The translations under genes and the position numbers were made by a program. A stretch of DNA of 64,000 bases from an uncultured Christensenellaceae bacterium (GTDB taxonomy: Bacteria > Bacillota > Clostridia > Christensenellales > UBA3700): the NCBI GenBank assembly GCA_944376205.1, contig CALWBV010000005.1, forward strand, positions 62,001 to 126,000, written 5' to 3'. The notes below the pieces were generated by a model. That model did not search any database, had not been told where the DNA came from, and saw only the letters and a list, made by a program, of their open reading frames with translations. Positions 45,094-52,975 of this stretch are shown here, piece by piece (positions within the stretch are counted from its first letter, which is position 1; every line of letters starts with the position of its first letter).

Positions 45094-45714
45094 ATGAAAA
45101 ACAACAGAAAAGGTTATGAAGTATTTGAGGAGATAATCTCTCCAGACAATGTTATGCGTATGGGAGAATTACTTGCTCTGCAATCGTTAAAGTTTATGTG
45201 TCAGCATAAATATCTGCATAGAATGTATGCCAATCTCGCAAGAGATATAGACTACAAGGATATACCCGGTTATGTTCTTACAGATAGCTATGATTTAGCA
45301 CAAAGTGCAGCATTATTCTTATTAGACTATATGGGTAAATCTATATACGATACTTGTTTAGATAAAAAGAGTAATAAAGTATTTACAATAAAGAGATTGT
45401 GTTATAAACACCTTTGTCATTTACTATACGAGGAATGGAAACTAAAGAGATATACAGGTAGTATAGAAGACTTGAATAAAAGCGAAGAACCCTATACAGA
45501 GTTTGAGCAAGAATACAAAGGCGATTATACAAAATACGATAAGATAATGAGAAAGCTAAAACTTAACAAAGGCGAAAAAGAAACACTTAACTGTTATATG
45601 CAAGGTATAGGATTTGTACAACAAGCTAATATGCTTTCTCTTAATCCGTCTACTATATGGAGAAGAAGAAAAAGTATGCAAAATAAGTATCTGAATATTG
45701 TACATACACTTTAA
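45094..45714 (+). CDS. Sigma-70-like HTH protein of a mobile element
   Basis: 206 aa. The C-terminal ~60 residues resemble sigma region 4: DKIMRKLKLNKGEKETLNCY, MQGIGFVQQANMLSLNPSTI, WRRRKSMQNK, an HTH in which recognition reads NPSTIWRRRKS. The N-terminal part (AANLARDID...) has no clear region 2. Proteins of this form are common in Bacillota integrative elements and phages, where they regulate element genes. Start 45094 is fixed by GGAGG at 45081-45085. First coding gene of the mobile module. Confidence 0.7.
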   Translation: MKNNRKGYEVFEEIISPDNVMRMGELLALQSLKFMCQHKYLHRMYANLARDIDYKDIPGYVLTDSYDLAQSAALFLLDYMGKSIYDTCLDKKSNKVFTIKRLCYKHLCHLLYEEWKLKRYTGSIEDLNKSEEPYTEFEQEYKGDYTKYDKIMRKLKLNKGEKETLNCYMQGIGFVQQANMLSLNPSTIWRRRKSMQNKYLNIVHTL

Positions 45715-45817
45715 TAAATAACTTAACACTATTTTACCATAAGGCAATCTATATCTTAGGTTGTCTTATTTTTTATGTAAAATTTTCTAATTCTGACTTG
45801 ACTTTTTGTATTTTCGT

Positions 45818-46042
45818 GCCTTTTAAGTAGAGGCTTTTATTTTAGGGGGTCCATTTTTGCTAAATTCGTGGCTAATAAGTGAGGGGATTTTTTTTCAAAT
45901 GTAAAATCTACGCAATATTTTGCCGTAAGGGGGTTAACTTTTGCCATTCTCATTCCCTTATAAGTGGAGGCCTAAAAAATACTAGACAAAATTCTCATAC
46001 TAGACCCTATTATTGCTACTTTTATTCCCTTAAAAGTGAAGG
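45818..46042 (+). repeat. Four iteron-like direct repeats upstream of the replication gene
   Basis: Variants of TTATAAGTGGAGG occur at 45818-45833 (GCCTTTTAAGTAGAGG), 45871-45884 (GCTAATAAGTGAGG), 45955-45970 (CCCTTATAAGTGGAGG) and 46027-46042 (CCCTTAAAAGTGAAGG). Spacing is irregular (52, 85, 72 bp) and each is followed by a T- or A-rich run. They fill the ~450-bp gap before the HUH gene and could be initiator binding sites. Confidence 0.55.
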
Positions 46043-46169
46043 ACTTTTTTTCTAAACAGGAAATTAGGTTTCCGGTTTGATAGATATAATGATTAAAAAG
46101 TTTTTTGAAGTCGCAAAAACCTTGCGAGTTCAAGAGATATAACAATAAAAAACAATGGAGGAAAAAACA

Positions 46170-47060
46170 ATGTCATTCAGAGCAGCAAAAATTTCATTTG
46201 ACGGAAGTCATTACATCGCAACACCAAAAGAGAATTTTCCACGCAGACGAAAAGTGCGGAAAACCTCATATCATTTGTCCAACAAAGAAATAGAACAAAA
46301 AGAACAATTTGAAACCGCATATAAGGAAAGCCAAAAACTTCCACGCAAAGAACGAAAAGAATATGTACAAAAAGCAATGGAAGAAACTATCCCCGACCAG
46401 AAGGCTCGAAAAGAATACATAGATAGAAACAGTGAACGCAAACAGATAAATACTATCCGAAGAAAAGTTCGCCTGTATAGAAAAGCATATTTGCAAGAGT
46501 GGAGCTATTTTTGCACTTTTACGTTTTCGGATAAACTGCATACGGAAGAAAGTTTTAGGAAGTCGCTACGAAACACATTAAAGCATCTTGTAAATCGAAA
46601 AGGCTGGAAACATATAGGGGTATGGGAAAGAGGCGGAGATACAAACAGATTACATTTTCACGGTATTTTCTATATCCCGCCAAACGGTATGGTAGGAGAA
46701 ATAATAGAAACAAAAGATTACAGTACAACAGACCGTAAAATGCAAACAGCACATCAAAACACATACTTTCTCGAACGCTATGGCAGAAACGATTTTGAGT
46801 CGATTGGTTCGCCTATGGAAGTAAGACAATCTATTGCTTATCTGATGAAGTACATAGAAAAGTCTGGAGAGAAACTTATTTACGGTGGAAAACTACCTGC
46901 ATACTTTGAATCTGACGTATTGGACGAAGATATTCTCTGTCCGTACGGAATAGAGGATAAAAAAGCAATTCTTGCAGACGATTTTCTCTGCATGGTAGAC
47001 GGCGAAGTTATGGGTAAAGTAAGTCCTGAGGTCATAGCAAATATGCCCAAAGTAAATTGA
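46170..47060 (+). CDS. HUH rolling-circle replication initiator
   Basis: 296 aa. HUH endonuclease core: FCTFTFSD (motif I), RLHFHGIFY (the His-hydrophobic-His metal site) and QSIAYLMKYIEKSG with Tyr residues spaced for the nicking motif, which would attack DNA and stay linked to the 5' end. The N-terminal ~110 residues are Lys/Arg-rich. Related Rep proteins are found in small plasmids, microviruses and integrative elements. ATG 46170 has GGAGG upstream; the in-frame ATG 46155 overlaps that site. Neighbours (palindromes, iterons, serine recombinase) support a self-replicating or excising element. Confidence 0.85.
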   Translation: MSFRAAKISFDGSHYIATPKENFPRRRKVRKTSYHLSNKEIEQKEQFETAYKESQKLPRKERKEYVQKAMEETIPDQKARKEYIDRNSERKQINTIRRKVRLYRKAYLQEWSYFCTFTFSDKLHTEESFRKSLRNTLKHLVNRKGWKHIGVWERGGDTNRLHFHGIFYIPPNGMVGEIIETKDYSTTDRKMQTAHQNTYFLERYGRNDFESIGSPMEVRQSIAYLMKYIEKSGEKLIYGGKLPAYFESDVLDEDILCPYGIEDKKAILADDFLCMVDGEVMGKVSPEVIANMPKVN

Positions 47061-47075
47061 TTTACCTTTCGCCAT

Positions 47076-47200
47076 TGGAGCGTAAACGGCTCAGCACTTT
47101 TTAGCAAGGGTAAAGTGAATTGCTATGTGGCAACCCTTGCAAAAAAGAATAGAAAGATTAGAAACATAAAGACTTTTGCTCAGCCGTTTATTTTCGCTCT
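47076..47200 (+). other. Nested inverted repeats between rep and recombinase genes
   Basis: Outer arms GAGCGTAAACGGCTCAGC (47078-47095) and GCTCAGCCGTTTATTTTCGCTC-type (47178-47199) pair with a small bulge; an inner stem GCAAGGGT (47104-47111) / ACCCTTGC (47133-47140) lies within. It could be a structured RNA, a single-strand origin or an att-related region. Confidence 0.6.
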
Positions 47201-47245
47201 GTCGAAAGGCAAATAAAAAATAAAAATATTAGGAGGTAATCACAA

Positions 47246-48745
47246 ATGCAAACAGCAGTAATCTATGCGAGGTACAGTTCAGATAACCAAACCGAGCAAT
47301 CTATTGAAGGACAATTGAGAGTGTGTGAGGAATATGCTAAAAAGAATAATATTCTGATACTTGGCACATATATTGACCGTGCTATGACAGGGACAAACGA
47401 TAATCGTCCTGACTTTCAAAGAATGATAAAAGACAGCAGTCGTAAAGAATGGAATTACGTTATTTGCTATAAGTTAGATAGGTTCTCTCGTAATAAGTAC
47501 GAAACAGCAATACATAAAAAGACTTTGAGAGATAATGGCATAAAAGTATTGTCCGCTATGGAAAATATCCCCGATACTCCCGAAGGCATAATATTGGAGA
47601 GTCTGCTCGAAGGTATGAACCAATACTTCTCCGCCGAACTTGCTCAAAAGGTAAAAAGAGGTATGAGAGAAACAAGACTAAAAGGATTATACCAAGGCGG
47701 AGGTTTGCCTTACGGGTATAAGGTTGTAAACCGTAAGATAGTTATAGACGAAACAAAAGCCGAAGCAATTAGATTTATATTCAACCAATATCTATTAGGC
47801 ATACCTGTCAGAGAAATAATAGCAAATCTTACTGAAAAAGGTATTCTATATAAAGGAAAGCCCTTTGCCATAAATACTGTATATGGAATGTTGAGCAATG
47901 AAAAATATTCAGGTATATATAAGCACGGAGAAGAGGTGATAGACAATATGTACCCGCAATTAATAGATAAAGAAATATACGAATCCGTGCGACATAAGAT
48001 TGAGAAAAATAAGTATGGGAAAAGCAGCATAAGAGTGCCTTATTTACTCAGAAAAAAGATTCGGTGCGGATATTGTGGAAAACCAATGATTGGAGAATCT
48101 GGCACAGCAAGAAGCGGAGAGGTAAAGCGTTATTATAAATGCAGCGGCAAAAAACATAATAACGGTTGTAAAAAATCTCAGATAAGAAAAGATGAATTAG
48201 AAGATTGTATAGTCAATGCTATAATACTTGAATTAAGCAAGCCTGATATTATGGATAGTATAGTGGCTAAAATTATGAGCTTGCAAAACGAAAACGAATC
48301 AGCAAATTCAACATTGACAATGCTCTTAAATGAACAACACGGCGTAGAAAAAGCCTTGAATAATCTGATAACAGCCATCGAAAACGGTATAATATCCAAC
48401 ACAACAAACAAACGATTACATGAACTCGAAAAACAACAAGAAGATTTAGAAAGGCAAATACTAGTCGAAAGAAGCAAAAAATCAATAAAGATATCCGAAA
48501 GCGATATTAGGAAATATTATACCCAAGCCCTGCAATCTGAAAAAACTCTTCTTATAAATATACTGATAAAAGAAATAATATTATATGATGATAAGATAGA
48601 GCTATACTTCAACAATCCAACATCAAAAAGTCCTGACGAAAGTCGGGGCTTTTTATTTTGCTCATACAACACTAAAATTGTACAAGAAAAGGAAAATAAG
48701 AAGCCTTCGATTACCGATATTTTAATAGAGATGTATCTTGGTTAA
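47246..48745 (+). CDS. Large serine recombinase
   Basis: 499 aa integrase-type site-specific recombinase. N-terminal resolvase domain: VIYARYSSDNQTEQSIEGQL with the nucleophilic Ser near residue 11-12, and YKLDRFSRN. A recombinase domain follows (GLPYGYKVVNRKIVIDETKA), then a zinc ribbon with C-G-Y-C-G and C-S-G-K-K-H-N-N-G-C, and a C-terminal coiled coil (ENESANSTLTMLLNEQHGVE and beyond). It probably catalyses integration and excision of this element without a tyrosine integrase. Start 47246 follows AGGAGG. The gene ends 58 bp before the 3' end of tRNA-Met, so an att site may be nearby. Confidence 0.92.
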   Translation: MQTAVIYARYSSDNQTEQSIEGQLRVCEEYAKKNNILILGTYIDRAMTGTNDNRPDFQRMIKDSSRKEWNYVICYKLDRFSRNKYETAIHKKTLRDNGIKVLSAMENIPDTPEGIILESLLEGMNQYFSAELAQKVKRGMRETRLKGLYQGGGLPYGYKVVNRKIVIDETKAEAIRFIFNQYLLGIPVREIIANLTEKGILYKGKPFAINTVYGMLSNEKYSGIYKHGEEVIDNMYPQLIDKEIYESVRHKIEKNKYGKSSIRVPYLLRKKIRCGYCGKPMIGESGTARSGEVKRYYKCSGKKHNNGCKKSQIRKDELEDCIVNAIILELSKPDIMDSIVAKIMSLQNENESANSTLTMLLNEQHGVEKALNNLITAIENGIISNTTNKRLHELEKQQEDLERQILVERSKKSIKISESDIRKYYTQALQSEKTLLINILIKEIILYDDKIELYFNNPTSKSPDESRGFLFCSYNTKIVQEKENKKPSITDILIEMYLG

Positions 48746-48753
48746 AACATAAC

Positions 48754-48803
48754 AAAAAGCCTAAACCAAACACACTTTTTTGTGGTTCAATTTAGGCTTT
48801 TAG
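48754..48803. terminator. Bidirectional terminator between the recombinase and the tRNA-Met pair
   Basis: AAAGCCTAAA (48756-48765) pairs with TTTAGGCTTT (48791-48800), with an inner partial stem around ACACACTTTTTTGTGG. A-rich and T-rich flanks allow use in both directions. Confidence 0.75.
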
Positions 48804-48880
48804 TGGTACCGGTGATCGGAGTCGAACCAATGACCTGCCGGGTATGAACCGGCCGCTCTAACCAACTAAGCTACACCGGC
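48804..48880 (-). tRNA. tRNA-Met (anticodon CAT), CCA encoded
   Basis: Acceptor GCCGGTG/CACCGGT (first pair G-U), D-arm, anticodon stem GCCGG/CCGGC with loop TTCATAC, T-arm with GGTTCGACTCC, discriminator A, CCA. Its G1-U72 pair and stem fit elongator methionine rather than initiator; tRNA-Ile2 with CAT cannot be fully excluded. Confidence 0.92.
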
Positions 48881-48886
48881 GAATAA

Positions 48887-48961
<75 letters not shown>

Positions 48962-48982
48962 ATATTCCTTAAACGCTTTACA

Positions 48983-49011
48983 ATAATAATTGATATTTTG
49001 CGATTTGTCAA
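48983..49011 (-). promoter_or_regulatory. Promoter of the tRNA-fMet/tRNA-Met unit
   Basis: Minus strand: TTGACA (49011-49006), 17-bp spacer, TATTAT (48988-48983). Confidence 0.8.
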
Positions 49012-49075
49012 GAGTTTTGCACCCTTTTTAGCAAAATTATTGTACCGATAGGATTATATTCAACTATTTAAGGCT

Positions 49076-49945
49076 TTATTCAAATCTAACAAGTCCCTTT
49101 TTGTATTTAAGATATCCCTCCTGATTGTCGCTTTCTCTGACAATAACGTAATCTTTTCCCAAATACTCCATAAGCGATGACAAAAGTATGCCGCCTCCTA
49201 CGATAACGTCTCTCCTCTTGGGTTCGAGTCCGTTTATATGAAGCCTCTCCTCTGACGACAGCGAATGGATATACGACGTTATTTCCTCGACCTTATTTTT
49301 CGTCAATTTGTACATATCTACCTTTGCAGGATCGTATATACGCATATTTTCTGCAATGGCAACGTATGTCGACGCCGTGCCGCCAATGGAAAGTATTTCG
49401 TCAAACTGCGGCAAAACGCCGTATCCCTGAATGATCTTATCGACATAGCTGTGAATTTTTTGAATATCTTCGCCGCAGTTGTCAAATATTCGCACCAATC
49501 CGACAGGCATGCTTACTGCATATTCCGGACCTTTTATCCCTCCTGCCGCAAGCTCCGTGCTGGCACCGCCTATATCCATGACGCAAACTCTACCCTCGGT
49601 ATATGCTCCGAAAAAACCTAATTTTGCCTCGTTTTTACTCTCGACGATATCCACGTCAATACCTTTGCCGTTGAGCATTGCAACGAAAGTATTGCGGTTT
49701 TTAGCGCTTCTGACTGCTTCTGTCGCAAAGACGTACACCTCGCCGCACCCCTCATTTTTTGCCTCGAGATAAAATTCTTCTACCGCTTTTGCAGTAATGC
49801 GCATATTTTCTTCACGTAATTCGCCTGTGACGGCAAGTCCTCTGCCCAGCCCCGTGGTATTTATCTTTTTGTATATGCGGTCTAATTCCTCGCTTACCAG
49901 AAGGCGTACCGAATTCGAACCTATGTCAATAATTCCGTATCTCAT
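49076..49945 (-). CDS. Ppx/GppA-family phosphatase (exopolyphosphatase type)
   Basis: 289 aa, one Ppx/GppA domain of the ASKHA fold without the C-terminal HD domain of longer members. MRYGIIDIGSNSVRLLV at the start, then VFATEAVRSAKN, CVMDIGGASTELA and SIGGTASTYVA (phosphate-binding loops). The family degrades polyphosphate or pppGpp. The frame opens earlier, but the conserved start is ATG 49945; it lies 7 nt after a -10 box and has no ribosome binding site, so the mRNA is predicted leaderless and the upstream codons untranslated. Confidence 0.9.
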   Translation of the reverse strand: MRYGIIDIGSNSVRLLVSEELDRIYKKINTTGLGRGLAVTGELREENMRITAKAVEEFYLEAKNEGCGEVYVFATEAVRSAKNRNTFVAMLNGKGIDVDIVESKNEAKLGFFGAYTEGRVCVMDIGGASTELAAGGIKGPEYAVSMPVGLVRIFDNCGEDIQKIHSYVDKIIQGYGVLPQFDEILSIGGTASTYVAIAENMRIYDPAKVDMYKLTKNKVEEITSYIHSLSSEERLHINGLEPKRRDVIVGGGILLSSLMEYLGKDYVIVRESDNQEGYLKYKKGLVRFE

Positions 49946-49952
49946 ATCAACA

Positions 49953-49981
49953 ATTATACTCAAACAAAAACCATTAATCAA
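49953..49981 (-). promoter_or_regulatory. Promoter of the Ppx/GppA gene (predicted leaderless)
   Basis: Minus strand: TTGATT (49981-49976), 17-bp spacer, TATAAT (49958-49953), then 7 nt to the ATG. Confidence 0.75.
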
Positions 49982-50029
49982 GAAAAACCGGCTTTTTTCA
50001 CAATTTTTGTTAAACATTGAGAATTTTAG

Positions 50030-50058
50030 TTGACAACACAAGAGATTTATATTATATT
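50030..50058 (+). promoter_or_regulatory. Promoter of tRNA-Glu
   Basis: TTGACA (50030-50035), 17-bp spacer, TATATT (50053-50058), 21 bp before the tRNA. Confidence 0.85.
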
Positions 50059-50079
50059 GAATAAGCGCAAAATCAATAC

Positions 50080-50154
50080 GGCTCCGTGGTCAAGCGGTTA
50101 AGACATCGCCCTTTCACGGCGGTAACACGAGTTCGATTCTCGTCGGAGTCACCA
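50080..50154 (+). tRNA. tRNA-Glu (anticodon TTC), CCA encoded
   Basis: GGCTCCG acceptor with CGGAGTC, anticodon stem/loop CGCCCTTTCACGGCG, T-arm ACGAGTTCGATTCTCGT, discriminator A and CCA at 50152-50154. Confidence 0.96.
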
Positions 50155-50155
50155 C

Positions 50156-50183
50156 AAGACACTCGAAAGAGTGTCTTTTTTTT
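50156..50183 (+). terminator. Terminator of tRNA-Glu
   Basis: AAGACACTC (50156-50164), GAAA loop, GAGTGTCTT (50169-50177), then a T-run. Confidence 0.92.
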
Positions 50184-50321
50184 GTGTATCTCAAAATCCG
50201 TTTTCTATCGTAGTTAAACAATGTCTTTGTCTTTTACCTATATTGAAGATATAGTGCAAAACAGTTTCTGTATTAAGCGCAAATTGTCAAACCGTAACTT
50301 ATATTTACAAGGCAATACCTA

Positions 50322-50348
50322 CAAAAAAAACAGCCGCATAATGCGGCT
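50322..50348 (-). terminator. Terminator of the 71-aa XRE gene
   Basis: AGCCGCA (50332-50338), loop TAA, TGCGGCT (50342-50348), followed in the minus direction by a run of eight T. Confidence 0.85.
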
Positions 50349-50366
50349 TATTATAATATCATACGC

Positions 50367-50582
50367 TTAGTTTTTTGATAAACCTGAACAATACTCATCA
50401 AATAAATCGTTTGGCGTACACTCGAGTATATCGCAAAGCGATTGCAAAGTGGCAAACTTGATTCCCGTGGTCTCATTGTTGTAAATCTTATTGAAATTCT
50501 GATAGCTGAGCCCGAGTTGAATATACAACCAATATTTACTTTTGCCTTTTTCTTCAAGTATTTTGTCTATTCTCAATCTCAT
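50367..50582 (-). CDS. Small XRE-family HTH protein
   Basis: 71 aa, a single Cro/CI-type HTH: RLRIDKILEEKGKSKYWLYI, QLGLSYQNFNKIYNNETTGI, then FATLQSLCDILECTPNDLF. Start 50582 has GAGGTAAG; the earlier in-frame ATG does not. Its upstream region is AT-rich with repeated TATACAATATATAAT-like motifs, possible operators, and on the opposite strand lies a strong promoter driving a short non-coding transcript (50673-50785). Role unknown; it may regulate that transcript and itself. Confidence 0.85.
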   Translation of the reverse strand: MRLRIDKILEEKGKSKYWLYIQLGLSYQNFNKIYNNETTGIKFATLQSLCDILECTPNDLFDEYCSGLSKN

Positions 50583-50636
50583 ACTTACCTCTACGATATA
50601 TAATCTATACAATATATAATTTATACAATAGAATTG

Positions 50637-50666
50637 TTGACAAAGTAGACTTAAAGATTATATAAT
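50637..50666 (+). promoter_or_regulatory. Consensus promoter with no downstream ORF
   Basis: TTGACA (50637-50642), 18-bp spacer, TATAAT (50661-50666), predicting initiation near 50673. Confidence 0.8.
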
Positions 50667-50672
50667 GTATAC

Positions 50673-50785
50673 ATCAGATATACAAAAATATCGGATTTCT
50701 GATACTTTCAAACTTCTGATACTTTCAAAAATTTTCCATAACCCTTAATTTTTGAACAAAAAAGACGCCTTTCGGCGTCTTTTTG
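50673..50785 (+). ncRNA. Candidate small RNA
   Basis: Between the promoter at 50637-50666 and the terminator at 50761-50785 there is no start codon with an ORF. The ~113-nt transcript would carry two copies of TTCTGATACTTTCAAA (50697-50712 and 50714-50729). It is divergent from a small XRE gene. Evidence is promoter plus terminator plus repeats only. Confidence 0.5.
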
Positions 50786-50786
50786 T
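50758..50786. terminator. Bidirectional terminator between the candidate sRNA and the phosphatase gene
   Basis: AAAGACGCC (50761-50769), TTTC loop, GGCGTCTTT (50774-50782), with A-run before and T-run after. Confidence 0.9.
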
Positions 50787-50832
50787 CTCTCTGATATTCT
50801 GCTAAATTTATTTTTAGATAATATCATAACGA

Positions 50833-51288
50833 TTATTTTTTACAAAGATATTTATACAAGGCTTCGCATCCTTTCTTAACGTCTTCGTAAGTGGTGTCGA
50901 AATCACCTGTGTACCAAGGGTCCGCAACATCTCTGTCTATTCCTGCAAACTCAAGCACAAGATGAATTTTCTTGTTTTTGTCGTGCCCGAATATCTTAAG
51001 CATATTGACAACATTATAGCTGTCCATGCCTATGAACATGTCGTATTTGTCATAGTCGTCGGCACGCAGCCTGACTGCATATTTCCCCTCGCAGGATATA
51101 CCGTACTCGGCAAGTTTGCGCCTGGTGCCGTAATGCACGGGGTTACCCGTTTCCTCATTGCTTGTCGCTGAAGAAGCTATAAAGTACTCGTTTTCTCTCC
51201 CCTCACGTTGAATTATATCTTTCATTACGAATTCCGCCATAGGCGACCGACATATATTTCCGTGACATACAAACATTATTCTATACAT
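50833..51288 (-). CDS. Low-molecular-weight protein-tyrosine phosphatase
   Basis: 151 aa. P-loop CHGNICRSP with nucleophile Cys8 and Arg14, and the general-acid Asp in DPWYTGDFD near 125. In Bacillota such enzymes dephosphorylate protein tyrosine or arginine residues; arsenate reductase relatives differ in their extra Cys residues, which are not obvious here. AAAGGA precedes ATG 51288. It follows truA at a 42-bp distance and may be co-transcribed with the ECF operon. Confidence 0.92.
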   Translation of the reverse strand: MYRIMFVCHGNICRSPMAEFVMKDIIQREGRENEYFIASSATSNEETGNPVHYGTRRKLAEYGISCEGKYAVRLRADDYDKYDMFIGMDSYNVVNMLKIFGHDKNKKIHLVLEFAGIDRDVADPWYTGDFDTTYEDVKKGCEALYKYLCKK

Positions 51289-51330
51289 AGGTATTCCTTT
51301 AAGCGCCTTATCTGCCCCTTGATGATTTGT

Positions 51331-52074
51331 TTATTTATCCTCATATTCGACATTGCAAAGATACAATCCGCAAGCTTCTAAAGTCTTGCCCGTCTTCACG
51401 TGACGTTTTGACTCAAGCATTTTAGTTATATCCTCGGGGGCAAACCTGCCTCTGCCTACGTCGATAAGCGTACCTGCGATTATTCGCACCATGTTATGCA
51501 AAAACCCGTTGCCCGTTATGTAGACAAGCAAGTCCTCGCCTTCCTCGTCGATATGCAAATCGTAAATTTCTCTTACGGTATTTTCCTTTTCGGAATCTGC
51601 AAGCATAAACGCTCTGAAATCGTATTTGCCTATAAAGTATCGGCAAGCCTCCCGCATTTTTGATACGTCGAGATCGTAAAAACAAATATGATAATAAAGT
51701 CTCTTAAGCGGAGAATGTATCTTCGAACGACAGATTTTGTAGAGATACGTCTTACGCTTTGCATCGTACTGCGCATGAAAATCGTCATTGACTCTCTCGC
51801 AAGAGGTAACGGCAATATCTCTCGGAAGCATGGTATTGATGCTGTAACCGAAAGTAGACGTTTCGAAGTTTTTTGAAGTATCGAAATGAGCAACCTGCGC
51901 AATCGCATGCACTCCTGCATCTGTACGTCCGCTTGCTCTCAAAACTATATTTTCACTGAATCTTGTGGAAAGCACCTTTTCTATCTCGCCTTGTACCGTA
52001 GGCAATCCGTCCTGTTTTTGAAAGCCGTAATATCTGCCGCCGTCATAGCAAATAGTAATTTTGTATCTTGCCAT
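51331..52074 (-). CDS. truA: tRNA pseudouridine synthase A
   Basis: 247 aa, makes pseudouridine at positions 38-40 of tRNA anticodon stems. Catalytic Asp lies in RASGRTDAGVHA; the C-terminal FLHNMVRIIAGTLIDVGRG block is diagnostic. The frame is open upstream into ecfT, but the conserved MARYKITICYDGGRYYGFQ starts at 52074, one base after the ecfT stop, so translation is coupled. The ecfA1-ecfA2-ecfT-truA order is standard in Bacillota. Confidence 0.95.
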   Translation of the reverse strand: MARYKITICYDGGRYYGFQKQDGLPTVQGEIEKVLSTRFSENIVLRASGRTDAGVHAIAQVAHFDTSKNFETSTFGYSINTMLPRDIAVTSCERVNDDFHAQYDAKRKTYLYKICRSKIHSPLKRLYYHICFYDLDVSKMREACRYFIGKYDFRAFMLADSEKENTVREIYDLHIDEEGEDLLVYITGNGFLHNMVRIIAGTLIDVGRGRFAPEDITKMLESKRHVKTGKTLEACGLYLCNVEYEDK

Positions 52075-52075
52075 A

Positions 52076-52975
52076 TCAGCCCACCAACCTGAAAAGATTG
52101 TAAATGCAGATATCCAATCCCTGCACCTCAAAGCCGCCGAGATCGGGAGCCACCAACAAATTCGTAACAAGATATTTATCGAGGAATATTACCACTATAA
52201 AAAGCACAACTGCGATAAAAGCGATAACGTCGCTTGCCCTCAACTTGAAGACTTTCATTTTGGTACGCTTTGACGAAGCGTTGTAACATCTGGCATCGAG
52301 GGCGTCGGCAAGTTCGTCTGCACGTCTGAATGCACTTACGAAAAGAGGAATGAGCACAGGCAGCATCGCCTTGATTTTTTTGAATATATTGGTACTGTCT
52401 ATATCGGCGCCTCTCGCCTTTTGAGCCATCATGATCTTGTCCGTTTCTTCGACAAGTCCGGGGATGAACCTCAAAGCAATCGACATAATTATAGCCAAAT
52501 CATGCACAGGGATTTTGATGTACGTCAAAGGCTTGAGCAAAAATTCGAGTGCGTCCGTAAGTTCGGTAGGAGTCGTCGTAAACGTAAGGATTGACGAACC
52601 TAGCACAAGCAAGGTAAATCTCATTGCCATCTTTATGGCAAAATTGATACCTTGGTCCGTTATACTCATATCCACTCTGCCTATATGTATAGGAACCAGA
52701 ACATTGCCTGTCGAGGTAAAAAAGATATTGATTATTGCAGTAAAGATGAGCAAAAACAATATTCCTTTTATACTCTTGAGCACTATTTTGAAAGGAACGT
52801 GCGAAACTGCAATCACTATCGTGAGCGCAATATACATAAACACAAACATTGTGTATGACACGATAAAGAATACCGAAATCATAAACAGGAAAGTCACCAG
52901 AATTTTTATTCTGGCGTCCAGAGAGTGTATGAAAGATTTTACCGGATAGTATTGTCCGAAAGATATGTCTCTCAT
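52076..52975 (-). CDS. ecfT: ECF transporter transmembrane subunit EcfT
   Basis: 299 aa; about five or six hydrophobic helices and the cytoplasmic coupling helices with the A-R-G motifs: MMAQKARGADIDST and ADELADALDARCYN. These bind the two ATPases EcfA1/EcfA2. The start overlaps the ecfA2 stop by 4 bp (ATGA). As a shared module it energises several S-components; ThiT at 12446-13501 is one in this window. Confidence 0.95.
   Translation of the reverse strand: MRDISFGQYYPVKSFIHSLDARIKILVTFLFMISVFFIVSYTMFVFMYIALTIVIAVSHVPFKIVLKSIKGILFLLIFTAIINIFFTSTGNVLVPIHIGRVDMSITDQGINFAIKMAMRFTLLVLGSSILTFTTTPTELTDALEFLLKPLTYIKIPVHDLAIIMSIALRFIPGLVEETDKIMMAQKARGADIDSTNIFKKIKAMLPVLIPLFVSAFRRADELADALDARCYNASSKRTKMKVFKLRASDVIAFIAVVLFIVVIFLDKYLVTNLLVAPDLGGFEVQGLDICIYNLFRLVG

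Noticed and set aside
45819..46042. Chain of terminators suggested by repeated T-runs
   Set aside because: The T-runs lack preceding GC-rich stems; the conserved part is the AAGTGRAGG motif.
50833..51288. Arsenate reductase (ArsC) assignment for the small phosphatase
   Set aside because: The additional redox Cys residues expected in thioredoxin-type ArsC are not evident, while the DPWY acid motif fits LMW tyrosine phosphatase.
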